This document shows positions 25,551-33,474 of a stretch of DNA of 64,000 nt, in pieces. Origin of the DNA: an uncultured Eubacteriales bacterium (lineage in GTDB: Bacteria > Bacillota > Clostridia > Lachnospirales > Lachnospiraceae); NCBI GenBank assembly GCA_900548855.1, contig URMF01000007.1, positions 1 to 64,000 of the forward strand, read 5' to 3'. The translations under genes were made by a program, and so were the position numbers. Every line of letters starts with the position of its first letter. The stretch's first letter is position 1. Below the pieces are notes generated by a model. That model did no database searches. It was given only the letters and a program-made list of their open reading frames with translations, and was not told where the DNA came from.

Positions 25551-26582
25551 ATGTCCTATGTTGTAAAATCATCAGAAAAAACAAGAAAATCGGGTGCAGA
25601 GACAGAAACAAAAGCATTATTATATCTTATGAATTTGCATAGTGATAGTGAAGAAATATATTATTTTATTGTTGACTTTTTTAATGACTTAACAGGAATG
25701 GATACATATTCAGATAGACTATGGGATTTGCAATCTAAGGGGGTAAAGGATAACTCACCAAAGGCAATCGGGAAGGAATTGGTAACGCTGTTTAAAAATT
25801 TTGTTAGTGATTTTGAGTTTACTGAATATATTTTGTTTGTCGGGGGTGTGTCAAACACATTTAGAATAAATAATACTATTAATGTGTTTGGAATTGAAAA
25901 TATAAAAGAATCCGCACAGAAAATCATGATAAATGGACTAAAAGAAGAAGCTTTGTCTAAAAAATATATTGATGATAAGGATATAACGGATGAAAATATT
26001 TTAGATTTTATAGAAAAGATTAAGTTTGTCGTAGATGATGAACAACCATGTGAATATGTTAAAGCTATAATAAAAGATCATCCAGGTTTGATTCCAGAGG
26101 ATAAAGTGTTAAACGCTATTTTCAATGAAATCCGAGATAAGCAAGCAAGTAAGAAAAACATTCAGATTGTTGAAGGGGTTGTAATAGAAACTAAGGATGA
26201 GGCATTAAGATATTGTAGGCATTTGACGGCATCGGATATCAGGTTACTAACATTACAGAGAATAATTAATAGAAATCCAATAGAACAAGGGATTCCGATG
26301 TCTTTTATGCCAATATTGCGTTCATGTCCGCCAGAACAGGAAAAAGATTTTATACAACAATGTCAGGTTTCGTTAAGTAAAGCATTGTTTAATAAGAACT
26401 CATCAGAGACATTTTGGGCATTATTAGAAAATGTTTATAATATTATTGTTTCTAATCCAGCATTTGATGTGAATGAGATATTTAGTCATGTGGATAGAAA
26501 AACTCGGAATAATGCGAGGGATTTTGATGTGTTGTCGTTAAAATATTTTATTGCACAAGTAAAGGATGGTATTCAACAATGA
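25551..26582 (+). CDS. putative QxK-type nuclease subunit (DUF4297/ABC-3C-like)
   Basis: 343-residue protein I do not firmly recognise. The N-terminal 100 residues have an early Glu helix (SGAETETKALLYL), VDFFNDLTGMD and WDLQSKGVK (about 57-65). This layout resembles PD-(D/E)xK enzymes in which QxK replaces (D/E)xK, as in DUF4297-type effectors of ABC-ATPase-linked systems. The remainder is helical. It lies 35 bp after the endonuclease and overlaps the ATPase start by 4 nt, so it is probably a partner of that ATPase. A non-catalytic adaptor role is equally possible. Confidence 0.5.
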   Translation: MSYVVKSSEKTRKSGAETETKALLYLMNLHSDSEEIYYFIVDFFNDLTGMDTYSDRLWDLQSKGVKDNSPKAIGKELVTLFKNFVSDFEFTEYILFVGGVSNTFRINNTINVFGIENIKESAQKIMINGLKEEALSKKYIDDKDITDENILDFIEKIKFVVDDEQPCEYVKAIIKDHPGLIPEDKVLNAIFNEIRDKQASKKNIQIVEGVVIETKDEALRYCRHLTASDIRLLTLQRIINRNPIEQGIPMSFMPILRSCPPEQEKDFIQQCQVSLSKALFNKNSSETFWALLENVYNIIVSNPAFDVNEIFSHVDRKTRNNARDFDVLSLKYFIAQVKDGIQQ

Positions 26583-28192
26583 TTATTAAAAGAATTGCAG
26601 TTGGAAATAGTAGTGAAGCATTTGTAGAAGAGAACTTTACATCAGGGATAAATATTATTTCCAGTGATGATAACAACAAGGGAAAAACGATTGCTATGCA
26701 GTCGATGATGTATGCCATTGGAAATGAGCCGACATTCCCAACTTCTTTTGATTACAAAAGATATTATCATTATATAGAGTTTGAAGAAAATGGGACAAAT
26801 TATCGTATATGTAGATATGGTAATAATTTTGCTCTCATAGAAAAAAGTGCTTTGATGCTATTTGATGGAGTGTCTGAATTGAAAAGATACTGGACTAAAC
26901 ATATTTTTAAATTACCAGAAATAGTAAAAAATCAAGTGTTAAAAATTGTAGATCCGGTTTTGTTTTTGCAGTTGTTTTTTGTTGGACAGGATAAAAAAGA
27001 TACTTCAAATATATCGCATTCGGGATTGTATAATAAGAAAGATTTTGAGGAAATGATATTTAGTATTTTGGATATAAAAGGGAATAAGCTTGATTTAAAT
27101 GAGGTGGAACAGATCAAGAAAGATATATCACTCTTAAAAGACGAAAAGAAATTATTGGTAAAAAAACATAAAATCCTTTCATCCAAGAAAGTATCTGCAC
27201 AGTATTTAAGTGCAGTTAGTGATAGAGCAGCATTTGAAGACAGAATAGTAAAAATTAATGAAGCTAATGGTAAAATAACAGAGCTTCGTAAAGCAAGAAA
27301 TTTAGCTGCAAATAGAAAGGCTAAATGGGAAAATACCATTAAAGAATTAAAATCTCTGAACAGAAACATTGATGTAGGAGAGTTGAAGTGTATGGATTGT
27401 AATTCAAAAAATATATCATTTGCTACTTCCTCAAAGAAAACAGCATATACATTTGATGTTTCCACAGTGGAAATGAGAAATGATATTATTAATTCAATAA
27501 AAGATAAAATAGATTCCTACGAAGAAGAAATAGAAAAATATGAAGTTGCTATAGCAAGGGAACAAGAACATCTGCGTTTTTTGATGAATGATGAGGAAGT
27601 AACATTAGAAGCTCTTTTAGAGTTAAAGGAACAGATTTTTTCTGCATCAGATGCGGAAAAACGAGTTGTTGAAATAGATGCAAAAATAGAGGAACTTCAA
27701 AGTCAGTTGAGCATTTCTGAACAGTCAACTGAGGAGACAAAGAATAAACGTGAGGAAGTGCTGTCTTTAATAATAACAAGAATGAATGATGTATATGGAG
27801 AAATTGATCCTAATGGAAATTTAGTGTTTGACGGATTATTTACTAAAAAAGATGAAGTGTTTTCTGGTAGCGAAGCAACAATCTTTCATATAGTAAAAAC
27901 TTATGTATTGCAAGAAATATTAGAACATAATTGGCCTATTGTAATAGATTCTTTTAGGGCAGAGGATTTATCAACAAAGAAAGAAAAAATTGTGTTAGAA
28001 AAATTTGGATGCTTGACTAACCAAATTATTTTTACAACAACTCTTAAGGATGAAGAAATGGGAAAATATGATAATGTGGCAGGGATTAATCATATTGATT
28101 ATAAAGATCATGCCCCGAGTAAAATGTTATCGGTTCATGATTGTAAACGATTTAGACAACTATTAGCTGATTTTATGTTTAATATAGAATAA
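26579..28192 (+). CDS. SMC/Rad50-like ATPase with zinc hook
   Basis: 537-residue ABC-type ATPase. Degenerate Walker A DDNNKGKT (about 29-36), a coiled-coil arm (about 170-270), CxxC hook LKCMDCNSKN (about 269-278) as in Rad50, a returning coiled coil (about 300-400), signature FSGSEATIF (about 427) and Walker B WPIVIDSFRAED (about 450-461). Such proteins bridge or sense DNA ends and load nucleases. ATGA coupling to the QxK protein and the same strand as the methyltransferase/endonuclease suggest one four-gene operon. It is shorter than housekeeping Rad50/SbcC. Confidence 0.75.
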   Translation: MIIKRIAVGNSSEAFVEENFTSGINIISSDDNNKGKTIAMQSMMYAIGNEPTFPTSFDYKRYYHYIEFEENGTNYRICRYGNNFALIEKSALMLFDGVSELKRYWTKHIFKLPEIVKNQVLKIVDPVLFLQLFFVGQDKKDTSNISHSGLYNKKDFEEMIFSILDIKGNKLDLNEVEQIKKDISLLKDEKKLLVKKHKILSSKKVSAQYLSAVSDRAAFEDRIVKINEANGKITELRKARNLAANRKAKWENTIKELKSLNRNIDVGELKCMDCNSKNISFATSSKKTAYTFDVSTVEMRNDIINSIKDKIDSYEEEIEKYEVAIAREQEHLRFLMNDEEVTLEALLELKEQIFSASDAEKRVVEIDAKIEELQSQLSISEQSTEETKNKREEVLSLIITRMNDVYGEIDPNGNLVFDGLFTKKDEVFSGSEATIFHIVKTYVLQEILEHNWPIVIDSFRAEDLSTKKEKIVLEKFGCLTNQIIFTTTLKDEEMGKYDNVAGINHIDYKDHAPSKMLSVHDCKRFRQLLADFMFNIE

Positions 28193-28196
28193 CAAT

Positions 28197-28385
28197 TGCC
28201 ACCAGAATATGATGGTTAATTTTCTACGGGAATTTGGAGAAGCAAATAGGGCAGCGATGCGAGATTTGCTAATTGATAAGTTTCCGGATATTCCTTCGCC
28301 TAGCCAGAAAGAATGGAAAGTTTTGACTTTGCTTACAGCACTTAAAAGGAAGGGCATTATTGCAACAGATTCTGATAATAAATAG
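28197..28385 (+). pseudogene. C-terminal scrap of an AlbA_2/RecG-like HTH protein
   Basis: LPPEYDG in one frame, then a frameshift to a winged-helix-like segment from ATG 28209 (NFLREFGEANRAAMRDLL, LLTALKRKGII). This is the usual C-terminal helix-turn-helix of Schlafen-AlbA_2 DNA-binding proteins. It is 58 codons at most and clearly a remnant, directly after the ATPase. Confidence 0.5.
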
Positions 28386-28440
28386 ATATCTAACTGGATT
28401 TTGGTTCAAAGTAACAAAATGAATTATCTAGTGAATAAAT

Positions 28441-28560
28441 TGGTTTGATATTGGTTTAATGACTGGTTTGATAATGATAATGTGTGGAGTACAAAAAGTT
28501 AGTAATTGTGCCGTTTTTGGTATTAAACCAAAATGAAAAAGATAAAAAGTTGGTTTGATG
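28441..28560 (+). repeat. TGGTTTGAT repeats upstream of the Shedu-like gene
   Basis: TGGTTTGATA at 28441, TGGTTTAAT at 28452, TGGTTTGATA at 28464 and TGGTTTGATG at 28551, with an inverted repeat TTTTGGT/ACCAAAA near 28515-28533. This 230-bp non-coding stretch probably contains the promoter and regulator sites of the Shedu-like/HEPN pair. Confidence 0.5.
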
Positions 28561-28621
28561 CTGTTTGGAAAATGGGGAATTATTTTTATGTAACACACAA
28601 TTGGAGAAAGTTTGGAAAGAG

Positions 28622-29422
28622 ATGGTAAGTATGGTTTTACAAGATAGAGATTATACAAAGTACCTTAATGAAGAAGAGAAAAGAGCGTTTGAATTAGAGG
28701 AAAAAATAGAAAATAGAAGGGGGATAAAAAATAATAGGGAATTCCCAAGGTTTTCGCATACTGATGAGAATATTCGGGAATTTATATGGCACAGGAGATC
28801 GTTGTTTCCTAATAATTATTTACATTTTTTAAAATATAAAAAGCTGGATTTTGATGAAGAAGCAGACAAATATCATCAAGTGATTTATGAATCTGAAAAT
28901 GAGCAACAAATACAGCAGTACATAAAGTCGAATAGGAAGTGGTATATTCCGGGTTCGATATTCTTGGATTATAATTTTGGGCATCATGATGCATATTTAT
29001 TTCCAGAACAAAAGTTAGGTAATGAATATGCGGTCGATTATATGTTAATAGGAAAAAGCTCTGATGGATATAGCGTTACTTTGGTGGAATTTGAAAAAGC
29101 AAACACCCCATATTGCAGAAATACAACTAATATGGAATCGGAAAGTGTTAGAAAAGGTCTAACACAGATCAAGGATTGGCAAAGATGGATGAATCAATTT
29201 AGAGATTATTTTTTGAAAAATATGGGATTAACACAGTTGGAGATAGACATACCGGTGTACAGAATTTTTTATTATCTTGTGGTCAGTAGAAGAGATTTTA
29301 TGAATGAAAAGGCTCTTGAGATTAGAAGTCAGTCAATGTTTGATTTGCATAATGTGAAAATTGTATCTTTTGATAGATTGGAAGATAATATTCGAAAATT
29401 GAAATCATATCATTCTTGGTAA
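28622..29422 (+). CDS. Shedu-like (DUF4263/SduA) nuclease
   Basis: 266-residue protein whose C-terminal half matches the SduA layout: NEQQIQQYIKSNRKW, then AVDYMLIGK with an Asp, TLVEFEKAN (E-x-E/K type acid near 155) and QIKDWQRW. These are the elements of a PD-(D/E)xK nuclease as used by Shedu anti-phage proteins. The N-terminal 90 residues are charged and family-specific. Start is uncertain: ATG 28622 or TTG 28565, with neither well served by a ribosome site. It sits between an SMC-like ATPase and a HEPN protein in a defence cargo. Confidence 0.75.
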   Translation: MVSMVLQDRDYTKYLNEEEKRAFELEEKIENRRGIKNNREFPRFSHTDENIREFIWHRRSLFPNNYLHFLKYKKLDFDEEADKYHQVIYESENEQQIQQYIKSNRKWYIPGSIFLDYNFGHHDAYLFPEQKLGNEYAVDYMLIGKSSDGYSVTLVEFEKANTPYCRNTTNMESESVRKGLTQIKDWQRWMNQFRDYFLKNMGLTQLEIDIPVYRIFYYLVVSRRDFMNEKALEIRSQSMFDLHNVKIVSFDRLEDNIRKLKSYHSW

Positions 29423-29431
29423 GGGGGCAAT

Positions 29432-30355
29432 ATGGATATTTCAATTAAGTGCAATAAATTAAGTGCACAATATTGTGTGAGTAATGGAATATTGCGATGT
29501 GTAGAATCATATGAGTTTATAATACATGAACCGAATGTAATTAAAATTTGTATAGAAGAGGCTGGAAAAAGAATTATAACTTTTACGAGCGACAATGAGA
29601 TTGAGGCATCTGAGTTGTATTCATTGCTTTTAAAGTTAGAAAGATTACTACAGATTTTTGATGGTGCATTTGTTCCATTAGAGGATATTTTTATATATGG
29701 TACGGAAGATAAAAATGCATACGATGTATTAGTCACGCATTTAAAAGTACAAAGATTACGATATTTTTCATCCGCTAGTTTTTTAACAGTACAAAATGAT
29801 CGGATACTGAATTATGAGGATGTTTTATCTGGAATGCTATTTAATTCGTGGCAGATTCTGCTAGAAGAATTAGGTGTTGTTAATCAGATGTATTTATATG
29901 CAACGAGTGATTGTGGATTTACGAATGACGTAAAGTGTGCATTTCTTGTTGAACTTGCGGAATCATTAATAGAGATAATAGGAAAAGAAAATATAAAATT
30001 ACAAAAGCTTCCTCGGGAACAAGGAAATCTTAAACCCTGCTTAAGAACAATCATTAATAATTATGGAAAGATTTTATTTGAAAAGGAAGTGAAATTTGAT
30101 ATAGAAAAGATATTAACTTGTTTGGTAAATACTCGTGTTAATATAATGCATATAAAGATAAACCAAAGAACTCCTAAGTTTGATGGGAAAGAAGCAACTT
30201 TATATGCAATGAAAATGAGCTATTTATATCGGATTGTGATATTGAATCGATTGGGAATAGATGAACAGCTTTACGTTGACAATTTGAGAAAAAGAGTATG
30301 TAGCATAGACAAATGGAATGAAATTCAAGAAAAGTTGTTTGATAGGTTGAAATAA
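29432..30355 (+). CDS. ApeA-like HEPN ribonuclease
   Basis: 307-residue protein with a beta-rich N-terminal half and a helical C-terminal half containing the HEPN Rx4H motif (NTRVNIMH, about 231-238) followed by KFDGKEATLYAMKMSYLYRIVILNRLG, read as separate helices. This arrangement matches ApeA-type anti-phage HEPN proteins, thought to cut RNA on infection. It follows the Shedu-like gene by 9 bp, so the two are probably co-transcribed. Codon use is AT-rich. I consider the HEPN assignment good and the ApeA subfamily probable. Confidence 0.7.
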   Translation: MDISIKCNKLSAQYCVSNGILRCVESYEFIIHEPNVIKICIEEAGKRIITFTSDNEIEASELYSLLLKLERLLQIFDGAFVPLEDIFIYGTEDKNAYDVLVTHLKVQRLRYFSSASFLTVQNDRILNYEDVLSGMLFNSWQILLEELGVVNQMYLYATSDCGFTNDVKCAFLVELAESLIEIIGKENIKLQKLPREQGNLKPCLRTIINNYGKILFEKEVKFDIEKILTCLVNTRVNIMHIKINQRTPKFDGKEATLYAMKMSYLYRIVILNRLGIDEQLYVDNLRKRVCSIDKWNEIQEKLFDRLK

Positions 30356-30443
30356 AAAAGTAATTATTGTAGCTTAAACTAAAATATATATCAGAGCAAA
30401 ATAAGCAATATTAGAAACCATTCGTATTTGTAAGGACAGAAAT

Positions 30444-30677
30444 GTGCTAAAAGAGTATTTGGAAAGCAGAGAAAAGGAGGTCGTGGATATTATGATGGTA
30501 TTATATGATCAGGAAGAGGCAATACAGATGTATGGAGAGAGTGAGCGCTATGATGAGAAAATTGAAACAGCAAGACGTTTGATTGAGGTGGGAAAATTTT
30601 CATTAGAGGATATTGCTGCTGGAACTGGCTTAACCATTGACAAAGTGAAAGAGATTGCAAATATGCAGTTAGCATGA
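30444..30677 (+). CDS. C-terminal fragment of an Rpn/PD-(D/E)xK transposase-like protein
   Basis: 77 codons. RYDEKIETARRLIEVGKFSLED and IAAGTGLTIDKVKEIA match the C-terminal helical tail common in Rpn-type recombination-promoting nucleases, whose catalytic part is missing. The GTG start is weak and an ATG at 30492 is possible. It is probably a remnant rather than a working gene. Confidence 0.4.
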   Translation: MLKEYLESREKEVVDIMMVLYDQEEAIQMYGESERYDEKIETARRLIEVGKFSLEDIAAGTGLTIDKVKEIANMQLA

Positions 30678-30691
30678 GGTGTTTATCGAAT

Positions 30692-30711
30692 CTTGCAATT
30701 TTCTTGCAAAA
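30692..30711 (+). repeat. right integrase arm-type site pair, element 1
   Basis: CTTGCAAT and CTTGCAAAA, TTGCAA units 11 bp apart. It matches the left pair at 14602-14621 in sequence, spacing and orientation. Confidence 0.6.
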
Positions 30712-30806
30712 AGTTGGATAAATGATTATAATGTATATAACATCTGGAATTTCTATACGAAATGATGTGTATTATAATTCTTTGGACACAAGATATAGTA
30801 TGAACT

Positions 30807-30822
30807 ATCGAGTTTGAGTGAG
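30807..30822 (+). repeat. internal attachment core between elements 1 and 2
   Basis: ATCGAGTTTGAGTGAG differs from the guaA end by one silent C-to-T change and would still encode I-E-F-E-stop. It marks the junction of two head-to-tail elements. Confidence 0.8.
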
Positions 30823-30880
30823 AAAGTTGGTTGGATAAACCTAGTATTTATGCGTATTGCAAGCATATTTGCTTAGCGTT

Positions 30881-30899
30881 TGGCAACAAAATGGCAACA
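30881..30899 (+). repeat. left integrase arm-type site pair, element 2
   Basis: TGGCAACA at 30881-30888 and 30892-30899, 11 bp apart. The same pair with the same spacing is at 44005-44023. Confidence 0.65.
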
Positions 30900-30944
30900 T
30901 TTTTTCATCATTCAAAGAATAAATTTACTTCAAGAACATAATAA

Positions 30945-30986
30945 AACCTTACTGATTTTCAGAATTGAAAATCAGTAAGGTTTTTT
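30945..30986. terminator. bidirectional terminator at the left end of element 2
   Basis: Perfect 16-bp stem (30945-30960 with 30967-30982), 6-nt loop, T6 on the right and A-rich on the left. It ends the leftward XRE gene and shields the junction. Confidence 0.9.
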
Positions 30987-31004
30987 GTTTGGGCAGAAAA
31001 TTTT

Positions 31005-31505
31005 CTATTTGTCAGTGCTTTGGCTATTTTTCTTGCGTTGTTTCATTTTATACTGGAAGGTTTCCTGTTTTGGATAGGTATAACGCCATTCATCATATTC
31101 TTCCCTGCTGATTTCACCGTTTTCCAGCATGGCGGACTGTTTCTGCCACGCCCGGAGCATGGTATCTACATCTGACAGGAGAGGCGTGATGTCATGGTCA
31201 AGGGAAAGACAGATTTCTCCCTCTTTTTCAGAGATTTTGAGTCCGTATATATCTTCCAGTGCAAAGAGAGTGTGCAGCAGTCCGAAATGGGTGTCTATGT
31301 CCGGCACGGTAAGTGCCTTTGGTGCAACACCGAGAATGTCAGCCATCATATTTACAAGGTCCTGCTTGGGTACTCTCGCCTCTGATTCGTATTGTGCCAT
31401 ACGCACATCAGAAGTCCGCCCCTTAAAACCAAGCAGTTCACCAAGCTGTTTCTGTGTCATGCCTTTACGCTTGCGGAAAAATTTGATACGTTGTCCGATT
31501 GCCAT
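31005..31505 (-). CDS. XRE-family repressor of element 2
   Basis: 166-residue regulator: XRE helix-turn-helix (KGMTQKQLGELLGFKGRTSD, then QYESEARVPKQ, about 14-50), a middle domain and a basic tail. It is a paralogue of the element 1 repressor with the same divergent position relative to excisionase and integrase. Its likely operators (CTAAA-N8-TTTAG) differ from those of element 1. GGAGGTC precedes the ATG. Confidence 0.88.
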   Translation of the reverse strand: MAIGQRIKFFRKRKGMTQKQLGELLGFKGRTSDVRMAQYESEARVPKQDLVNMMADILGVAPKALTVPDIDTHFGLLHTLFALEDIYGLKISEKEGEICLSLDHDITPLLSDVDTMLRAWQKQSAMLENGEISREEYDEWRYTYPKQETFQYKMKQRKKNSQSTDK

Positions 31506-31517
31506 AGTAAGACCTCC

Positions 31518-31672
31518 CTAAATAAATCTGTTTAGAAACAGTATAACATGAGCTAATGGGGATAGCAAGAAGAAATTAAACAAAAAGATTTAATATTTTT
31601 CTGAAAACCACTTGACTTAACGATAAATGTTTAGTAAGATGGGAGATATAAAACCTAAACAAATATATTTAG
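31518..31672 (+). promoter_or_regulatory. four 18-bp palindromic operators, CTAAA-N8-TTTAG type
   Basis: Sites: 31518-31535 (CTAAA-N8-TTTAG), 31576-31593 (TTAAA-N8-TTTAA), 31617-31634 (TTAAC-N8-TTTAG) and 31655-31672 (CTAAA-N8-TTTAG). The last two are 38 bp apart, as are the last two operators of element 1. Confidence 0.7.
31612..31640 (+). promoter_or_regulatory. excisionase/integrase promoter of element 2
   Basis: TTGACT (31612-31617), a 17-bp spacer and TAAGAT (31635-31640). The third operator fills the spacer exactly. Confidence 0.75.
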
Positions 31673-31698
31673 GTGGGTATAAGAAAGGGGGAAAACAG

Positions 31699-31878
31699 AT
31701 GGAGGGCAGAAACTTTATGACGGTTGAGGAAGTGGCACAGGAACTGAATGTGTCAAAATCCTATGCCTACAAAGTTGTCAGAGAGCTGAATGCAGAAATG
31801 TGGGAACTTGGTTATCTGACCGTTACCGGAAGGGTAAACACGAATTTCTTCCGGAAGAAACTATGTTACAACGAATAA
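31699..31878 (+). CDS. excisionase-like small HTH protein
   Basis: 59-residue protein with MTVEEVAQELNVSKSYAYKV, then a short wing, paralogous to the protein at 15681. AAGGGGG lies 7 bp before ATG 31699; an in-frame ATG at 31627 lies within the promoter and is rejected. Presumed directionality factor for the integrase 120 bp downstream. Confidence 0.7.
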   Translation: MEGRNFMTVEEVAQELNVSKSYAYKVVRELNAEMWELGYLTVTGRVNTNFFRKKLCYNE

Positions 31879-31997
31879 CACAAAAAGATTTTATATGGCG
31901 ATACAGAACATCGCCAAACAAAATCTATGTTTTGTGTAGGAAGAATGCAGAAACGGCATTCTTTGGACAGTAGACAGCTGGGAGAGGAGATGATGCT

Positions 31998-33167
31998 ATG
32001 GCTGTATACAAAGACGGGGACAAGTGGCGTGTCATTTACCGTTACACAAACTGGAAAGGGGAGCGTAAGCAGACGCAGAAACGTGGCTTTGCCACCAAAA
32101 GGGATGCTTTAGCCTGGGAGAGGGAGGTGATGTTAAAGAGTGAATCCAAGCTGGACATGACCTTTGCCAGTTTCTTTGAAATCTATGAGGCAGACAAAAA
32201 GAAACGGGTAAAGGAAAATACATGGGAATCCAAAAGCCATGTAATCCGCACAAAGATACTTCCCTTTTTCGGGGAGAGGAAGATTGCGGAGATTGAGCCG
32301 AAAGATATCATCGCATGGCAGAATGAGATGCTTGCCTACAAAGGGGAAAATGGGGAAGTGTATTCCCCAACTTATCTCAAGACAATCCATGCACAATTAA
32401 GTGCGATATTTAACCATGCGGTGCGGTTTTACCATCTGCCGTCAAATCCGGCACAGAAAGCAGGAACAATGGGAAGTGAGGAACACAAGGAAATGCTGTT
32501 CTGGACGAAAGAGGAATATCTGAAATTTGCAGATGTGATGATGGATAAACCTGTTTCCTTTTATGCCTTTGAAATGCTTTACTGGTGTGCCATCCGCATG
32601 GGCGAAATGCTTGCCCTGACTCCGGCAGATTTCGATTTTGACCGCCAGACGCTGACGATTAACAAATCGTATCAGAGGTTAAAAGGGAAAGATGTGATCA
32701 CTTCCCCAAAAACACCAAAGAGCAACCGAACCATTAAAATGCCAAGGTTTCTCTGTGAGGAAATGCAGGAGTATATCGGGATGCTGTATGAGATTGGGGA
32801 GAATGACAGGATTTTTCAGATTACCAAGTCTTATCTGCATCATGAGATGGACAGAGGGGCAAAAGCAGCAGGAGTTAAGAGAATCCGTATCCATGATTTA
32901 CGTCACAGCGCCATTTCCCTGTTGATTGAAATGGGATTTTCGGCACTGGCGATTGCGGAACGGGTAGGGCATGAGAGTATTGACATCACTTATCGGTATG
33001 CGCATTTATTTCCAACCAAGCAGACGGAAATGGCAGACAAGCTGGACATGGAGCGCATGGGAGATTTGGCACTGGCAAATGACGGTACGGATACGCAGGC
33101 AGAGACAAGTAGTGAATTTGAACCAAAACGTGGAAAGGAGATTGAAGATTATGGAGAAAAGGCTTGA
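31998..33167 (+). CDS. tyrosine recombinase/integrase of element 2
   Basis: 389-residue integrase. The arm-binding N-terminus (DKWRVIYRYTNWKGERK) is followed by a core-binding domain and a catalytic domain with Arg in CAIRMGEMLAL (about 198), HDLRHS (about 298), VGHESID (about 323) and Tyr in YRYAHLF (about 333). The catalytic half is very like the element 1 integrase, consistent with the shared guaA core, while the arm-binding part differs, consistent with different arm repeats. The stop overlaps the next gene. Confidence 0.95.
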   Translation: MAVYKDGDKWRVIYRYTNWKGERKQTQKRGFATKRDALAWEREVMLKSESKLDMTFASFFEIYEADKKKRVKENTWESKSHVIRTKILPFFGERKIAEIEPKDIIAWQNEMLAYKGENGEVYSPTYLKTIHAQLSAIFNHAVRFYHLPSNPAQKAGTMGSEEHKEMLFWTKEEYLKFADVMMDKPVSFYAFEMLYWCAIRMGEMLALTPADFDFDRQTLTINKSYQRLKGKDVITSPKTPKSNRTIKMPRFLCEEMQEYIGMLYEIGENDRIFQITKSYLHHEMDRGAKAAGVKRIRIHDLRHSAISLLIEMGFSALAIAERVGHESIDITYRYAHLFPTKQTEMADKLDMERMGDLALANDGTDTQAETSSEFEPKRGKEIEDYGEKA

Positions 33168-33474
33168 TTATCAGGGAAGATGGAGAAATAAAACAGTAGC
33201 ATTTCGGGTATCAGAGGAAGAAGGAAAGCTGATAGACCGCTGTGTCAGTTTGTCGGGGCTGACCAAGCAGGACTATATCATCAGGCGGTTACAGTGTCGT
33301 GATGTGGTGGTGCAGGGCAATCCGAGAGTATATAAGGCTCTGCGCAATCAGATGGCAGAGATTTATGGGGAATTGAAACGTCTGGAGAAATGCAGCAGGG
33401 ATAATGAGGAACTGCTTTACACCATACAACTGATAGCGGAAACCATGAGTGGACTGAAGGGAGAAAGTGAATGA
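33151..33474 (+). CDS. ribbon-helix-helix mobilization accessory protein
   Basis: 107-residue protein: NKTVAFRVSEEEGKLIDRCV followed by LTKQDYIIRRL, a plasmid-type RHH pattern, then a helical tail. It corresponds in position and layout to the protein at 17116 in element 1. Start ATG 33151 with AAGGAG 10 bp upstream, overlapping the integrase end by 17 nt; the longer frame is ruled out by this. ATGA overlap with the RepA-like gene. Confidence 0.6.
   Translation: MEKRLDYQGRWRNKTVAFRVSEEEGKLIDRCVSLSGLTKQDYIIRRLQCRDVVVQGNPRVYKALRNQMAEIYGELKRLEKCSRDNEELLYTIQLIAETMSGLKGESE

Larger units (their letters stand above)
14541..30817 (+). mobile_element. integrative mobilizable element 1 (guaA-targeted)
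   Basis: Bounded by core repeats at 14540-14548 and 30809-30817. It carries an XRE repressor, excisionase, tyrosine integrase, ParM/ParR-like pair, MobC, relaxase, TnpV and a defence cargo. No type IV secretion genes are present, so transfer would need a helper conjugative element. Base composition drops strongly to AT-rich in the cargo (about 23.0-30.7 kb). Internal paired TTGCAA arm sites lie near both ends. Confidence 0.85.
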
